DNA of 64,000 bases from the NCBI RefSeq assembly GCF_009733595.1, contig NZ_WOFH01000005.1, positions 186,001 to 250,000 of the forward strand. The letters run 5' to 3'. Positions within the stretch are counted from its first letter, which is position 1. Each line of letters starts with the position of its first letter. The DNA is from Actinomadura litoris (GTDB lineage: Bacteria > Actinomycetota > Actinomycetes > Streptosporangiales > Streptosporangiaceae). The position numbers and the translations under genes are program-made. Below are positions 51,582 to 59,229 of the stretch, piece after piece. Below the pieces are notes generated by a model. The model made no database searches, had not been told where the DNA came from, and was given only the letters and a program-made list of their open reading frames with translations.

Positions 51582-51990
51582 GTGGAGAACCGCGAGGCGT
51601 CCGCGAGGCACGCGCGATCTGGCTCGGCGCGGGAGGTGGTGACCATGTACTGGAACGGCCTGAGGGACATGCGATGCGCACGCGCGCGAGCCCCCACGGC
51701 GAGCGGCTCCGAACGAAGTGGGGAACCGCGAGGCGCCTGCGAGGCACGCGCGACCTGGCTCGGCGCGGGAGGTGGTGACCATGTACTGGAACGGCTTGAG
51801 GGACATGCGGTGCGCACGGGGGGAGGCCCCACGGCGAGCGGCTCCGAACGAAGTGGGGAACCGCGAGTCCGTCCGCGAGGCACGCGCGACCTGGCTCGGC
51901 GCGGGAGGTGGTGACCATGTACTGGAACGGCCTGAGGGACATGCGATGCGCACGCGCGCGAGCCCCCACGGCGAGCGGCTCCGAGCGAAG
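51582..51990. repeat. Three tandem 136-bp repeats inside the Tad operon
   Basis: Copies begin at 51582, 51718 and 51853-51854; the internal GGAGGTGGTGACCATGTACT block recurs at the same phase (ATG at 51645, 51781, 51917). Copies are about 90% identical. Single-base insertions and deletions between copies change the frame, which argues against a protein repeat. Each carries a possible hairpin (GCGGCTCC / GGGAACCGC) and a ribosome-site-like GGAGG before ATG. It separates ssd from tadA. No spacers as in CRISPR. Confidence 0.93.
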
Positions 51991-52145
51991 AAGCGTACGG
52001 AAGGCGCGAGCACCCGCAGGCAGAACGGGTGGCGCGCGGGTGCGCCGGCTTGGACGAGGTGTGCTGCGCGATGGCACGAAGTGATGGAACGGAGAGCGGC
52101 CCGGATGAGGACGTCCAGGACGCCGCGAGCGTGGGGAGGGATGGC

Positions 52146-53306
52146 ATGACCAGGTTGTCCGAGGCTGTGCGCGACCGGCTCGCCGACACCGGCGGTGAGG
52201 CCACGGCCGGACGGGTCGCGGCGGCGCTGCGGGCCGAGGAGCGGCTGCTGGGCGACCGTGAGGTGCTGACGCTGGCCGACGAGTTACGCGCCGACTTCGT
52301 GGGAGCCGGTCCCCTGGAGCCGCTGCTGCGTTCTCCGGAGATCACCGACGTCCTGGTGAACGGTCCCCGGGAGGTATGGATCGACGCGGGCGGCGGCCTG
52401 GTCCGCACCTCCCTGCGCTTCCAGGACGAGGCGACCCTCCGGCGTCTCGCCCAACGTCTCACCGCCGCGGCCGGACGGCGCCTGGACGACGCCTCCCCCT
52501 ACGCCGACGCGCGGCTGCCAGGCGGAATCCGGCTGCACGCCGTCCTGCCGCCGATCGCGCCGAGCGGCACCTGCCTCTCGCTGCGCCTCCCGCGCCGCCA
52601 GGCCTTCACCCTGGACGAGCTGGTCGAGAGGAAGACGATCCCTCCGGAGGGCGCGGCGCTCCTGGCCGCACTGATCGAGTCCCGTGCCCGGTTCTTGGTC
52701 ACAGGGGGAACGGGTTCGGGGAAGACGACCCTGCTCAGCAGCCTTCTCAGCTTGGCCGACCCCACCGAACGGCTCGTCCTGGTGGAGGATTCAGCAGAGC
52801 TGAGACCCGACCATCCCCACGTGGTCCGGCTCGAAGCCCGGCCCCCGAACGTCGAGGGCGCAGGAGAAGTGACGCTGAACGACCTGGTTCGCCAAGCGTT
52901 GCGCATGCGTCCAGACCGCCTCGTCGTAGGCGAGGCCAGAGGCCCCGAAATCGCAGCTTTCCTGCAAGCGCTGAACACCGGGCACGAAGGCGGTTGCGGC
53001 ACCCTGCACGCGAACACGGCGGCGGATGTCCCAGCCCGTCTCGAAGCACTGGCCTGCGCCGCGGGCCTTACCCGCGAAGCCGTGCACAGCCAGCTCGCCG
53101 CCGCTCTGGACATCGTCGTCCACCTCGTCCGTGAACCAGGCGGTGGCCGACGCCGGGTGGCTGAGATCCACCTTCTGCGCAGGGGGACCGACGGCCTGGT
53201 CAGGGCCGTCCCGGCAGTGACGTTCTCCACCGACGGCGAAACGGTCGCGGACACCGGCGCCTCGGACCTCGACAGCCGCCTGCGCGCCCGACGGAGGGCC
53301 GCATGA
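52146..53306 (+). CDS. tadA: TadA/CpaF-family secretion ATPase
   Basis: 386 aa. N-terminal helical domain then the type II/IV secretion ATPase: DVLVNGPREVWIDAGGGLVR, Walker A FLVTGGTGSGKTTLLSS, LVLVEDSAELRPDHPHVVRL, Walker B-type RPDRLVVGEARGPEIAAFLQ and the His box GHEGGCGTLHANT. It powers pilus assembly at the inner face of the membrane (Rv3659c equivalent). ATG 52146 after GGGGAGGG. Codon 47 is TTA (52284-52286). Stop overlaps the tadB start (ATGA). Confidence 0.95.
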   Translation: MTRLSEAVRDRLADTGGEATAGRVAAALRAEERLLGDREVLTLADELRADFVGAGPLEPLLRSPEITDVLVNGPREVWIDAGGGLVRTSLRFQDEATLRRLAQRLTAAAGRRLDDASPYADARLPGGIRLHAVLPPIAPSGTCLSLRLPRRQAFTLDELVERKTIPPEGAALLAALIESRARFLVTGGTGSGKTTLLSSLLSLADPTERLVLVEDSAELRPDHPHVVRLEARPPNVEGAGEVTLNDLVRQALRMRPDRLVVGEARGPEIAAFLQALNTGHEGGCGTLHANTAADVPARLEALACAAGLTREAVHSQLAAALDIVVHLVREPGGGRRRVAEIHLLRRGTDGLVRAVPAVTFSTDGETVADTGASDLDSRLRARRRAA

Positions 53307-54049
53307 TCAGCGCGACAGGGCTGGCCGCGCTCTTCTCCTCGGCCACCGTCTGGACGCTGCTGACGCCGTCCCAGGCGACCCGGCGTCTTGACCGCCTGCT
53401 CACTCCCGCGCAGCCGCCCGCCGAGAACCTGCTCAGATCCAAGATCAAGGAGTACGGGGAGCGCAGGAGCCTCCCCCACCGATGGCGGACCGCGGTCATC
53501 GAACTCTGCGACGGCATGGCCGCCGAACTCGCCGCCGGACGCACCCCGCACGAGGCGTTCAGAGCCTCCGCGACCTCCCTGGACCCGCACGTTTCCAAGA
53601 CCCTCCTCAACCCTCCGCGTCCACCTCCCTCCGGCCACGACGAAATGCCCGATCACCTGGAGCGTTCAGCGGACCAACCAGGAGCGGAGGGCCTGCGCCT
53701 CCTGGCGGCCTGCTGGCGCATCGGCGCCGAGCGCGGCGGCACGCTCGCCACCGTCCTGGACGGCCTGGCCGCCGCCCTCCGCGACGAGGAAGCCCAGCGC
53801 CAGGACGTGACCGTCCAGCTGGCGGGCCCGCGCGCCACTGCGCGCCTCCTGGCGGCCCTGCCCCTGCTCGGCGTCGCCATGGCCGCGGCCCTCGGCGCCC
53901 ACCCGGTCTCCTTCCTCTGCGGCTCGCTCGCCGGCCTCGCATGTCTCACCACCGGCGTGGGCCTCAACGCGACGGGCCTGTGGTGGACGCGGCGCCTGGC
54001 CAGAGCTGCCGAATCTCCAGGTCGGCCCTCTCGCACCTCAAGGAGATAG
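53303..54049 (+). CDS. TadB-like membrane protein
   Basis: 248 aa. A first membrane helix, a cytoplasmic T2SSF-type domain (VIELCDGMAAELAAGRTPHE, AFRASATSLDPHV, LLAACWRIGAERGGTLATVL, DGLAAALRDEEAQRQDVTVQ) and two C-terminal helices (ATARLLAALPLLGVAMAAAL, LCGSLAGLACLTTGVGLNAT). Forms the pilus platform with TadC. Overlaps tadA by 4 bp. Confidence 0.9.
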   Translation: MISATGLAALFSSATVWTLLTPSQATRRLDRLLTPAQPPAENLLRSKIKEYGERRSLPHRWRTAVIELCDGMAAELAAGRTPHEAFRASATSLDPHVSKTLLNPPRPPPSGHDEMPDHLERSADQPGAEGLRLLAACWRIGAERGGTLATVLDGLAAALRDEEAQRQDVTVQLAGPRATARLLAALPLLGVAMAAALGAHPVSFLCGSLAGLACLTTGVGLNATGLWWTRRLARAAESPGRPSRTSRR

Positions 54050-54057
54050 GCGAATCG

Positions 54058-54969
54058 ATGACAGTCCTCGTGATCGTGCTCTGCGCGGCCGGGGCCGGCT
54101 TCCTCTGGCCCAAGACCACAAGCGCCGCCACCCGAAGACTCGCGGGCCAACTGTCCCGGGCCTCACCCAGGCATGCGGCCCCGAGCAAGCGCGCTGACCG
54201 GCAACCAGGCGACAGAAGGTGCTGCGACCCCAGCATGCGACCAGACACGTGCCCTCTCGAAGCACAGCGAAGAGACGCCCAAGCCTCCAGCCGTCCACCC
54301 CCTGGCAACCGCTACACCGCACCCGCCCCCGGCAGAATCACCTGCCGCAAAGCAGAAGCTCAACGCCGCGACCTCTTCCTGCGGCGCGCCGCGTCCGCCG
54401 CCGCGGCCCTGCTCTGCGTCGTGGTGTTCGGCGGCCTCCCAGGCATGGTGCTGGGCGCCTTGACCGGTCTGGGGGTCTGGCACTCCTTCACCCGTCTCGG
54501 AAGCGCCGAGCGGAAGCGCAGACAGGCGCGACTCGTCGCGGACCTTCCCGTTGCGGTCGACCTCCTGGCGGCCTGCCTGCGAGGCGGGACGCCCTGGCAT
54601 GACGCGGTCGAAGCAGTCGCGGACGCCGTCGGTGGGCCGCTCGGGGACGAACTGCGCGGCGTCGCCATCCAGATCCGCCTGGGCGCCGATCCCACAGACG
54701 CCTGGCAGGCCCTGGCGAAGGAACCGATGCTGGCGCCCCTGGCACGCAGTGCGGTCCGCGCGACCTCAAGCGGCGCCGCGCTGGCCCCGTCCCTCAGCCG
54801 CCTCGCGCGCGACCAGCGTCGCGTCGCCCGCACGGCCGCGGCCGAGCGGGCCCGAGCAGCGGGCATCCGCGCGCTCGCCCCGCTCGGCCTGTGCTTCCTC
54901 CCCGCGTTCGTCCTCCTCGGAGTCGTGCCGGCCATCGCCGGAATCGCCTCGACGATCCTCATCCCGTAG
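54058..54969 (+). CDS. TadC-like membrane protein
   Basis: 303 aa from ATG 54058 with AAGGAGA upstream. T2SSF domain: VADLPVAVDLLAACLRGGTP, WHDAVEAVADAVGGPLGDEL, ARSAVRATSSGAALAPSLSR; helices at ~115 and at the end (APLGLCFLPAFVLLGVVPAI). A hydrophilic insert of ~70 aa (residues ~30-100, Arg/Pro-rich with four cysteines) between the first and second helices looks non-conserved and may be fast evolving. Confidence 0.9.
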   Translation: MTVLVIVLCAAGAGFLWPKTTSAATRRLAGQLSRASPRHAAPSKRADRQPGDRRCCDPSMRPDTCPLEAQRRDAQASSRPPPGNRYTAPAPGRITCRKAEAQRRDLFLRRAASAAAALLCVVVFGGLPGMVLGALTGLGVWHSFTRLGSAERKRRQARLVADLPVAVDLLAACLRGGTPWHDAVEAVADAVGGPLGDELRGVAIQIRLGADPTDAWQALAKEPMLAPLARSAVRATSSGAALAPSLSRLARDQRRVARTAAAERARAAGIRALAPLGLCFLPAFVLLGVVPAIAGIASTILIP

Positions 54970-54975
54970 CGCGCC

Positions 54976-54994
54976 TATCCACAGAACGACGTTC
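54976..54994 (+). promoter_or_regulatory. DnaA-box-like block with GAACGACGTTC palindrome
   Basis: TATCCACAGAACGACGTTC differs at one position from the block at 27913-27931. It lies just after tadC and before the pilin-like gene. Confidence 0.45.
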
Positions 54995-55071
54995 ACCTGT
55001 CACTCACCGTCGCGGCCCAGCAGGCTGAGAACGGACGCGATCGAGCGTCCACCAGCAAGGAAAGGAACCTG

Positions 55072-55266
55072 ATGCGGGCGATCGACATGGTGGTGCGACG
55101 GTGGCGCAACACGGCCAGAGACGAAGGCATGTCGACCGCGGAGTACGCCGTCGGCACGATCGCGGCGGTGGCGTTCGCCGGTCTGCTCTTCAAGATCGTA
55201 ACGAGTTCGGAGGTGAAGGACATGCTGACCGGAATCATCGAGAAGGCGCTCCAGTTCGCCGGCTGA
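55072..55266 (+). CDS. DUF4244 pilin-like protein
   Basis: 64 aa. A basic start followed by GMSTAEYAVGTIAAVAFAGL and one hydrophobic helix: the layout of a Flp-type pilin (processing before Met/Ser-Thr-Ala-Glu, with the Glu at +5). DUF4244 proteins occupy this place in actinobacterial Tad loci (Rv3656c). ATG 55072 after AAGGAAAGG. Probably the structural pilin or a minor one. Confidence 0.92.
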   Translation: MRAIDMVVRRWRNTARDEGMSTAEYAVGTIAAVAFAGLLFKIVTSSEVKDMLTGIIEKALQFAG

Positions 55267-55292
55267 GCGACCGGGCCGAGCGCGAGCGGGGC

Positions 55293-55640
55293 ATGGCGAC
55301 GGCGGAGATCGCCGTGGCGCTGCCGACCCTGGTCCTGATCACCGCGCTGGCGCTGTGGGGAGTGCTGGCCGCGTCCGTCCAGCTCACATGTGTGGACGCG
55401 GCCCGCGCCGGCGCCCGCGCGGCGGCACGAGGCGAACCTCTCGCCGCCGTCCGCGCCTTGATCGTCGAAGCCGTACCCGCCGGCGCCTCAGTGGAGGTCC
55501 GGCGAGACGCGGCGACGGTACAGGTCGACATCTCGGCCCCGGTCCAGGCCCCCGCAGCGTCCAGGCTGCCGCCGCTGGTCATCCACGCCCACGCCACCGC
55601 CGCCACCGAACCAGGCGCCCTAGAGGAGGCAACCACCTAA
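55293..55640 (+). CDS. TadE-family pilus assembly protein
   Basis: 115 aa. MATAEIAVALPTLVLITALA is the TadE signature: short basic lead, processing-type Glu, one hydrophobic helix. The remainder is an Ala/Val-rich exported domain with one cysteine (LTCVDAARAGARAAARGE). Rv3655c equivalent. ATG 55293 with GAGCGGGG upstream; codons just after the previous stop (from 55263) are open and may extend it. Confidence 0.88.
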   Translation: MATAEIAVALPTLVLITALALWGVLAASVQLTCVDAARAGARAAARGEPLAAVRALIVEAVPAGASVEVRRDAATVQVDISAPVQAPAASRLPPLVIHAHATAATEPGALEEATT

Positions 55641-55689
55641 CCCACACCCCACCAGAGCCCCCACCCCCGTGGGCCAAGTCCCACAGGAC

Positions 55690-55935
55690 CGAGCCCTGCC
55701 GGGTCCCCGTCCCAACAGGGCCCACATCCGCCGACCCATGCCCTGCCAGCATGTTCTGGCGGGCCCACGCGGCGCCGGGCATGTTCCACCAAGCCACGTT
55801 CCGCCGGGTGTGCGGCCGGGCCAGGTTCTGCCGGGCCCCGTTCCGCTGGACCGGGTTCTGCCGGGCCAGGTTCCGCCGGGGTCGCACCCCAGCAGGACCC
55901 ACGCTTGGCAGGGACATGTTCCACGAGGTCTACGT
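55690..55935. repeat. Degenerate 15-bp tandem array
   Basis: GTTC(C/T)GCCGGGxCxG units with most starts 15 bp apart (55783, 55798; 55825, 55840, 55855, 55870). The period equals five codons, so both strands read as pentapeptide-like repeats (AxFxR on plus, xNLAR on minus). No start with ribosome site; considered non-coding or a decayed repeat gene. Flanking sequence up to 56,692 has no supported gene. Confidence 0.7.
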
Positions 55936-56128
55936 CCCGCCTGGGTAGCGCGCCCAGGAGGGCCCCGTGTCGGCGGGGGTCGCGTTTCGGGGGGCAGCGT
56001 CTCGGCGGGGGTCGCGTTTTGGCGGGGGTCGCGTCTCGGTAGGGCCGTGTCCCGACGGGTCCACGTTTCTGGGCGAGGTGGAGGCCTGTGTGCGGAAGGG
56101 CGTCCTAGCGAAAGGAAGACTCCTCTTC

Positions 56129-56490
56129 CGGGCTGGTTGAGCACTGCGGCTTCAGTGTTTGGCGCCGCTGAAGCCGCAGGGACCACGCTCCGCCTGGGCC
56201 CGCTCCGGTGGGGCTCCGTTCCGTCTGGCCCGCGCCCCAGCAGGGCCCATGCCTCGGTGGGGTGCACGTTCCGCGAGGGTCGCGGCCCAGCGGGCCTACG
56301 TCCGCGGTGAGGTGAATGCCTGCGGTGGAAGGCGTTCTTGCGAAGGAAGGCGTCGTCCGGCCTGCCCGGCCGCCGCTCCTTCTGGTGCTGTGGAAGGAGG
56401 TTCTTACGAAGGAAGGTGGTTCTGCTGGGCGGGCTGATGCTGCGGCTTCAGTGGTTGGGGCCGCTGAAGCCGCAGTGCTCAACCATCCCG
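56129..56490. mobile_element. 362-bp segment bounded by 27-bp inverted repeats
   Basis: Arms at 56129-56155 and 56464-56490 match in inverted orientation with one mismatch; each is part of a 44-bp element that itself folds (TGCGGCTTCAG / CTGAAGCCGCA). The interior has no transposase and includes GCGAAGGAAGG-type short repeats and more of the 15-bp motif. MITE-like by structure, but no target-site duplication was recognised. Confidence 0.4.
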
Positions 56491-56692
56491 AGCAGGAGCT
56501 AATCAGCGAGGGAGTGCGGCTCGGCGACGGAGAGCACTCTTCAGGAAGGAGCACTTCCCGAGCGGGGACTGCTGGCGACGCGCCTTCGGCGGCGGCCGAC
56601 TGAGAGTAGGAGCTCGTCGCAGGCAGGGAGCGACCCGGGCGGGAGTGGTGAGGAAGTCGGGAGATCCGTTGTGCGGCTGAGGGAGGGGTGGC

Positions 56693-57058
56693 GTGCGCGT
56701 TCTGAAGGGCGGGGAGCGTGATCGGGGGGCCGCTACGTTGTGGGTTCTGACCTTCACGGCGATCATCTGGCTGGTCGGGGTGAGTGCCATGGCCGTGGGT
56801 GGGGTGCGGGCGGCCCGGCACCACGCGGACGCGGCGGCTGATCTCGCGGCGTTGGCGGCGGCCGCGCGAGTGCCGGAGGGGGCCGCGGCCGCGTGTGCGA
56901 GGGCGCGGGGCATCGCGGCCGAATCCGGGGCGCGCGTCGCGCGATGCGCGGTCAAGGACGGGACGGTCGACGTCTCCGTCACGCTGGCGCTGAGAGTGCC
57001 GCTGGGCGTCGGCGCGGTGCGTGTCGGGTCCCGGGCCAGGGCCGGTCCCGTCGAGTAG
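56693..57058 (+). CDS. TadE-like protein (helicase/secretion neighbourhood type)
   Basis: 121 aa. RDRGAATLWVLTFTAIIWLV is a TadE/TadG-like lead, then an Ala-rich exported domain (HHADAAADLAALAAAARVPE). It matches the family of TadE-like proteins next to the DEAH helicase (Rv3654c). GTG 56693 has GAGGGAGGGG upstream. Separated from the rest of the Tad genes by the 1-kb repeat region, so it may be transcribed separately. Confidence 0.9.
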   Translation: MRVLKGGERDRGAATLWVLTFTAIIWLVGVSAMAVGGVRAARHHADAAADLAALAAAARVPEGAAAACARARGIAAESGARVARCAVKDGTVDVSVTLALRVPLGVGAVRVGSRARAGPVE

Positions 57059-57245
57059 GAGCCCTCTCCCGAGCCGGGTGGGGGTGGGGTGGCGAATGGT
57101 GGGGAAACGGGTGCTTTGGAGGGAGAGGTACGAGGTCGGGCATGGTTCTTGCGCTGCTTTGTCATCGAGCTGTGACTTTTGCTACCGGCTGGTACGTTAC
57201 GCTGCCTAAGCGCACAGTCATCACTCGACACGGTGGCCGCATCGG

Positions 57246-57286
57246 TCCCCCGCCCCCAGCTGTTTAACGGCTGGGCGAAGCGGGGA
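57246..57286 (+). promoter_or_regulatory. Structured leader hairpin
   Basis: A two-tier hairpin: outer TCCCCCGC / GCGGGGA, inner CCCAGC / GCTGGG with a TGTTTAAC loop and a CGAA bulge, ending 40 bp before the next start. Could be a 5' regulatory structure; I cannot assign a riboswitch class. Confidence 0.35.
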
Positions 57287-57325
57287 GAGCCCGGCGGCGG
57301 GTTGCTCGATGAAGGGATTGGGGCC

Positions 57326-58585
57326 GTGACAATCATCCGCAGGATCGGCGTGGTCGCCCTCGCGACGCCCCTTGCGATGAGCTTCCCGGTACTCACCGCG
57401 GTTCCCGCCCAAGCCGCCGAATCGAGCGTCACGGCACCGGCCAGCGGCACCGTCATCACGAGCGGTTCCCAGGTCACCGCCAGCGCCCACTTCGACTTCG
57501 CGGTCAGCATGCAGCTGCGGGTCATCGCGCCCGGGAGCGGCGACAGGCTGCTCAAGGAGCGTTTGCTGTCGGGCACCATGTCGGCCCCCGTACAGATCAG
57601 TAGGAACGGGAAGTACACGGTCCAGTTGAAGGGGGCGGTGACCCACCGCGTCTACGACTCCAGCGTCTTCACCGTTCGTATCCCGCCGGCCGTCCCCAGC
57701 GGGGCGACCGCGAAGGTGTCGGGCGGCAAGCTCGTGGTGAAGTGGAACCGCGGCTCCGAGGAGGACCTCAACGGCTACGCGTTGGCCGGGACGGGCGTGC
57801 AGTCCAAGTCGGGATCGGTGGGTTCGTTCTGCTCGGGCGCGCGCTGCTCCGCCAGCCTTCCGGTGACCCAGGCGAGCGGGCCCGTCTCGGTGGGCATCCG
57901 AGCGAAGCGCCCCGGCGGGGATCCCGGCCCTGTCTATTCGGGGGCGGCCTCCGTGAATGCCACGGTCAACGGGGGCGTGACCGGTTCATCGCCGGCCGGG
58001 TCCACGGGTCGGCTCCCATCGGGCGCCGCGGGCTCCGCACCTTCCAGCAGCGGGAACCCGCTGACCCCGTTCAACACCGATTCGCCGATCACCTTGCCGT
58101 CCGTCCAGCCCGACGGGGCGACGCCCGGCTTCGCCTACCCGACGCCGCAGCTCGCCGAAGCCCCGAAGGCCCAGAACGTCGCCGCGACCGACCGCCTGCA
58201 ATGGGGCAGGAGCGTCGGCATCGCGCTCGTGCTGCTGGTCGTCGCGGCTCACCTCGGCACCTGGACGCGTCGCCTGCGCGTCGCCCAGGCCGGGACGAGC
58301 AGCCGCGGCATGGCCGCCCGGGTCGCGCGCGGCGGGACCGGGCGCAAACGGGTCAAGAACTCGCGCGAGAAGATCGCCCGTGCCGAGGCCATCGCCAAGA
58401 CGACTCCCGTTACGGCTGGAGAGGCCGAACGTCCCGCCCCGTCGCGGGGGGCGAGGGGCGGACGTCGCCCCGCCTCCGGTGCCAAGGGAGCGGTCAGCGG
58501 CGTGAGCGTCCGTATCGCCGAGCCCTCTTCCGAGGAGGCGAGCGGCGATCGTCGCCGTCCTTCGCGCGGGCGCCGCCGGAAGTAG
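57326..58585 (+). CDS. Exported, C-terminally membrane-anchored protein of unknown function
   Basis: 419 aa. Signal peptide (IGVVALATPLAMSFPVLTAV, PAQAA), two beta domains (~30-125 and an FN3-like ~130-215 with CSGARC), a Ser/Gly/Pro linker, one membrane helix (VGIALVLLVVAAHLGTWTRR) and a very basic Arg/Lys/Ser cytoplasmic tail of ~95 aa. The layout resembles a wall or pilus-associated surface protein. GTG 57326 after GAAGGG. Follows the Tad locus in the same direction, but no family link is known. Confidence 0.75.
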   Translation: MTIIRRIGVVALATPLAMSFPVLTAVPAQAAESSVTAPASGTVITSGSQVTASAHFDFAVSMQLRVIAPGSGDRLLKERLLSGTMSAPVQISRNGKYTVQLKGAVTHRVYDSSVFTVRIPPAVPSGATAKVSGGKLVVKWNRGSEEDLNGYALAGTGVQSKSGSVGSFCSGARCSASLPVTQASGPVSVGIRAKRPGGDPGPVYSGAASVNATVNGGVTGSSPAGSTGRLPSGAAGSAPSSSGNPLTPFNTDSPITLPSVQPDGATPGFAYPTPQLAEAPKAQNVAATDRLQWGRSVGIALVLLVVAAHLGTWTRRLRVAQAGTSSRGMAARVARGGTGRKRVKNSREKIARAEAIAKTTPVTAGEAERPAPSRGARGGRRPASGAKGAVSGVSVRIAEPSSEEASGDRRRPSRGRRRK

Positions 58586-58860
58586 TGTCCGGCGGCCGGC
58601 TTCGTACTGCGGTGTGAGGGCGGCCGGTCATCGTCATCGCGACGGGTTGCGCGGAGTCCTGTTGCTCGGTGCTCCTGGTTGACCTCGCGGCGGCGTCCTG
58701 GCCCGCCTGGATTCGGCTGCGGGGAGCGTCCGCTATGGGGCGGGGGAGGCTTTTGCGGGGTGGATGAGTGGGGGTGGCGGGTGGATTGGGGGCGGGTCTA
58801 GGCTGCCTTGCCAGTCGGATCCCCCCGGATCGTCCGGCAGATGGAGAGGAGATCCTCCGC

Positions 58861-59229
58861 ATGATCTTCCTGGGGCTGGTCATCGCGCTCGCCGCCGTGG
58901 TGGTGGGGACGGCGGTCGTGCTGGACGACACGGGCGAGGCGCAGTTGACCTTGTTCGGGGACGGCGTGCCAGGGGTCACCGAGCAGTGGCACGTGTTCAT
59001 GGCGGGTGCCGTGGTGGCGATCGTGTTCGTGGCCGGGGCCGGGGTGGCGGCGCTCGGGTACAAGCGGGCGATCGGGATGCGGCGGGAGTTGCGGGATCTG
59101 CGGGACGAGCACGAGCAGTCCTTGCAGACGCTGGAGATGGAGCGCCGCAAACTTCAGCAGGCGCTCGCCCAGGCGCGGCGTGAGATGGACGAGGCGCCGG
59201 TCCCCGCTCAGCGGGTCGCGCCTAGTTAG
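58861..59229 (+). CDS. Small membrane protein with coiled coil
   Basis: 122 aa. Two membrane helices (IFLGLVIALAAVVVGTAVVL and VFMAGAVVAIVFVAGAGVAA) followed by a charged coiled coil (MRRELRDLRDEHEQSLQTLE, MERRKLQQALAQARREM). Similar to LapA-like or other orphan membrane proteins; function unknown. ATG 58861 after GAGAGGAG. Its end overlaps the convergent helicase gene by 8 bp. Confidence 0.78.
   Translation: MIFLGLVIALAAVVVGTAVVLDDTGEAQLTLFGDGVPGVTEQWHVFMAGAVVAIVFVAGAGVAALGYKRAIGMRRELRDLRDEHEQSLQTLEMERRKLQQALAQARREMDEAPVPAQRVAPS

Noticed and set aside
51582..51990. CRISPR array
   Set aside because: The 136-bp copies are directly adjacent with no unique spacers, and no cas genes are present.
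57246..57286. Cyclic-di-AMP (ydaO) riboswitch
   Set aside because: The leader is structured but I could not match the conserved ydaO core; a covariance-model search would decide.
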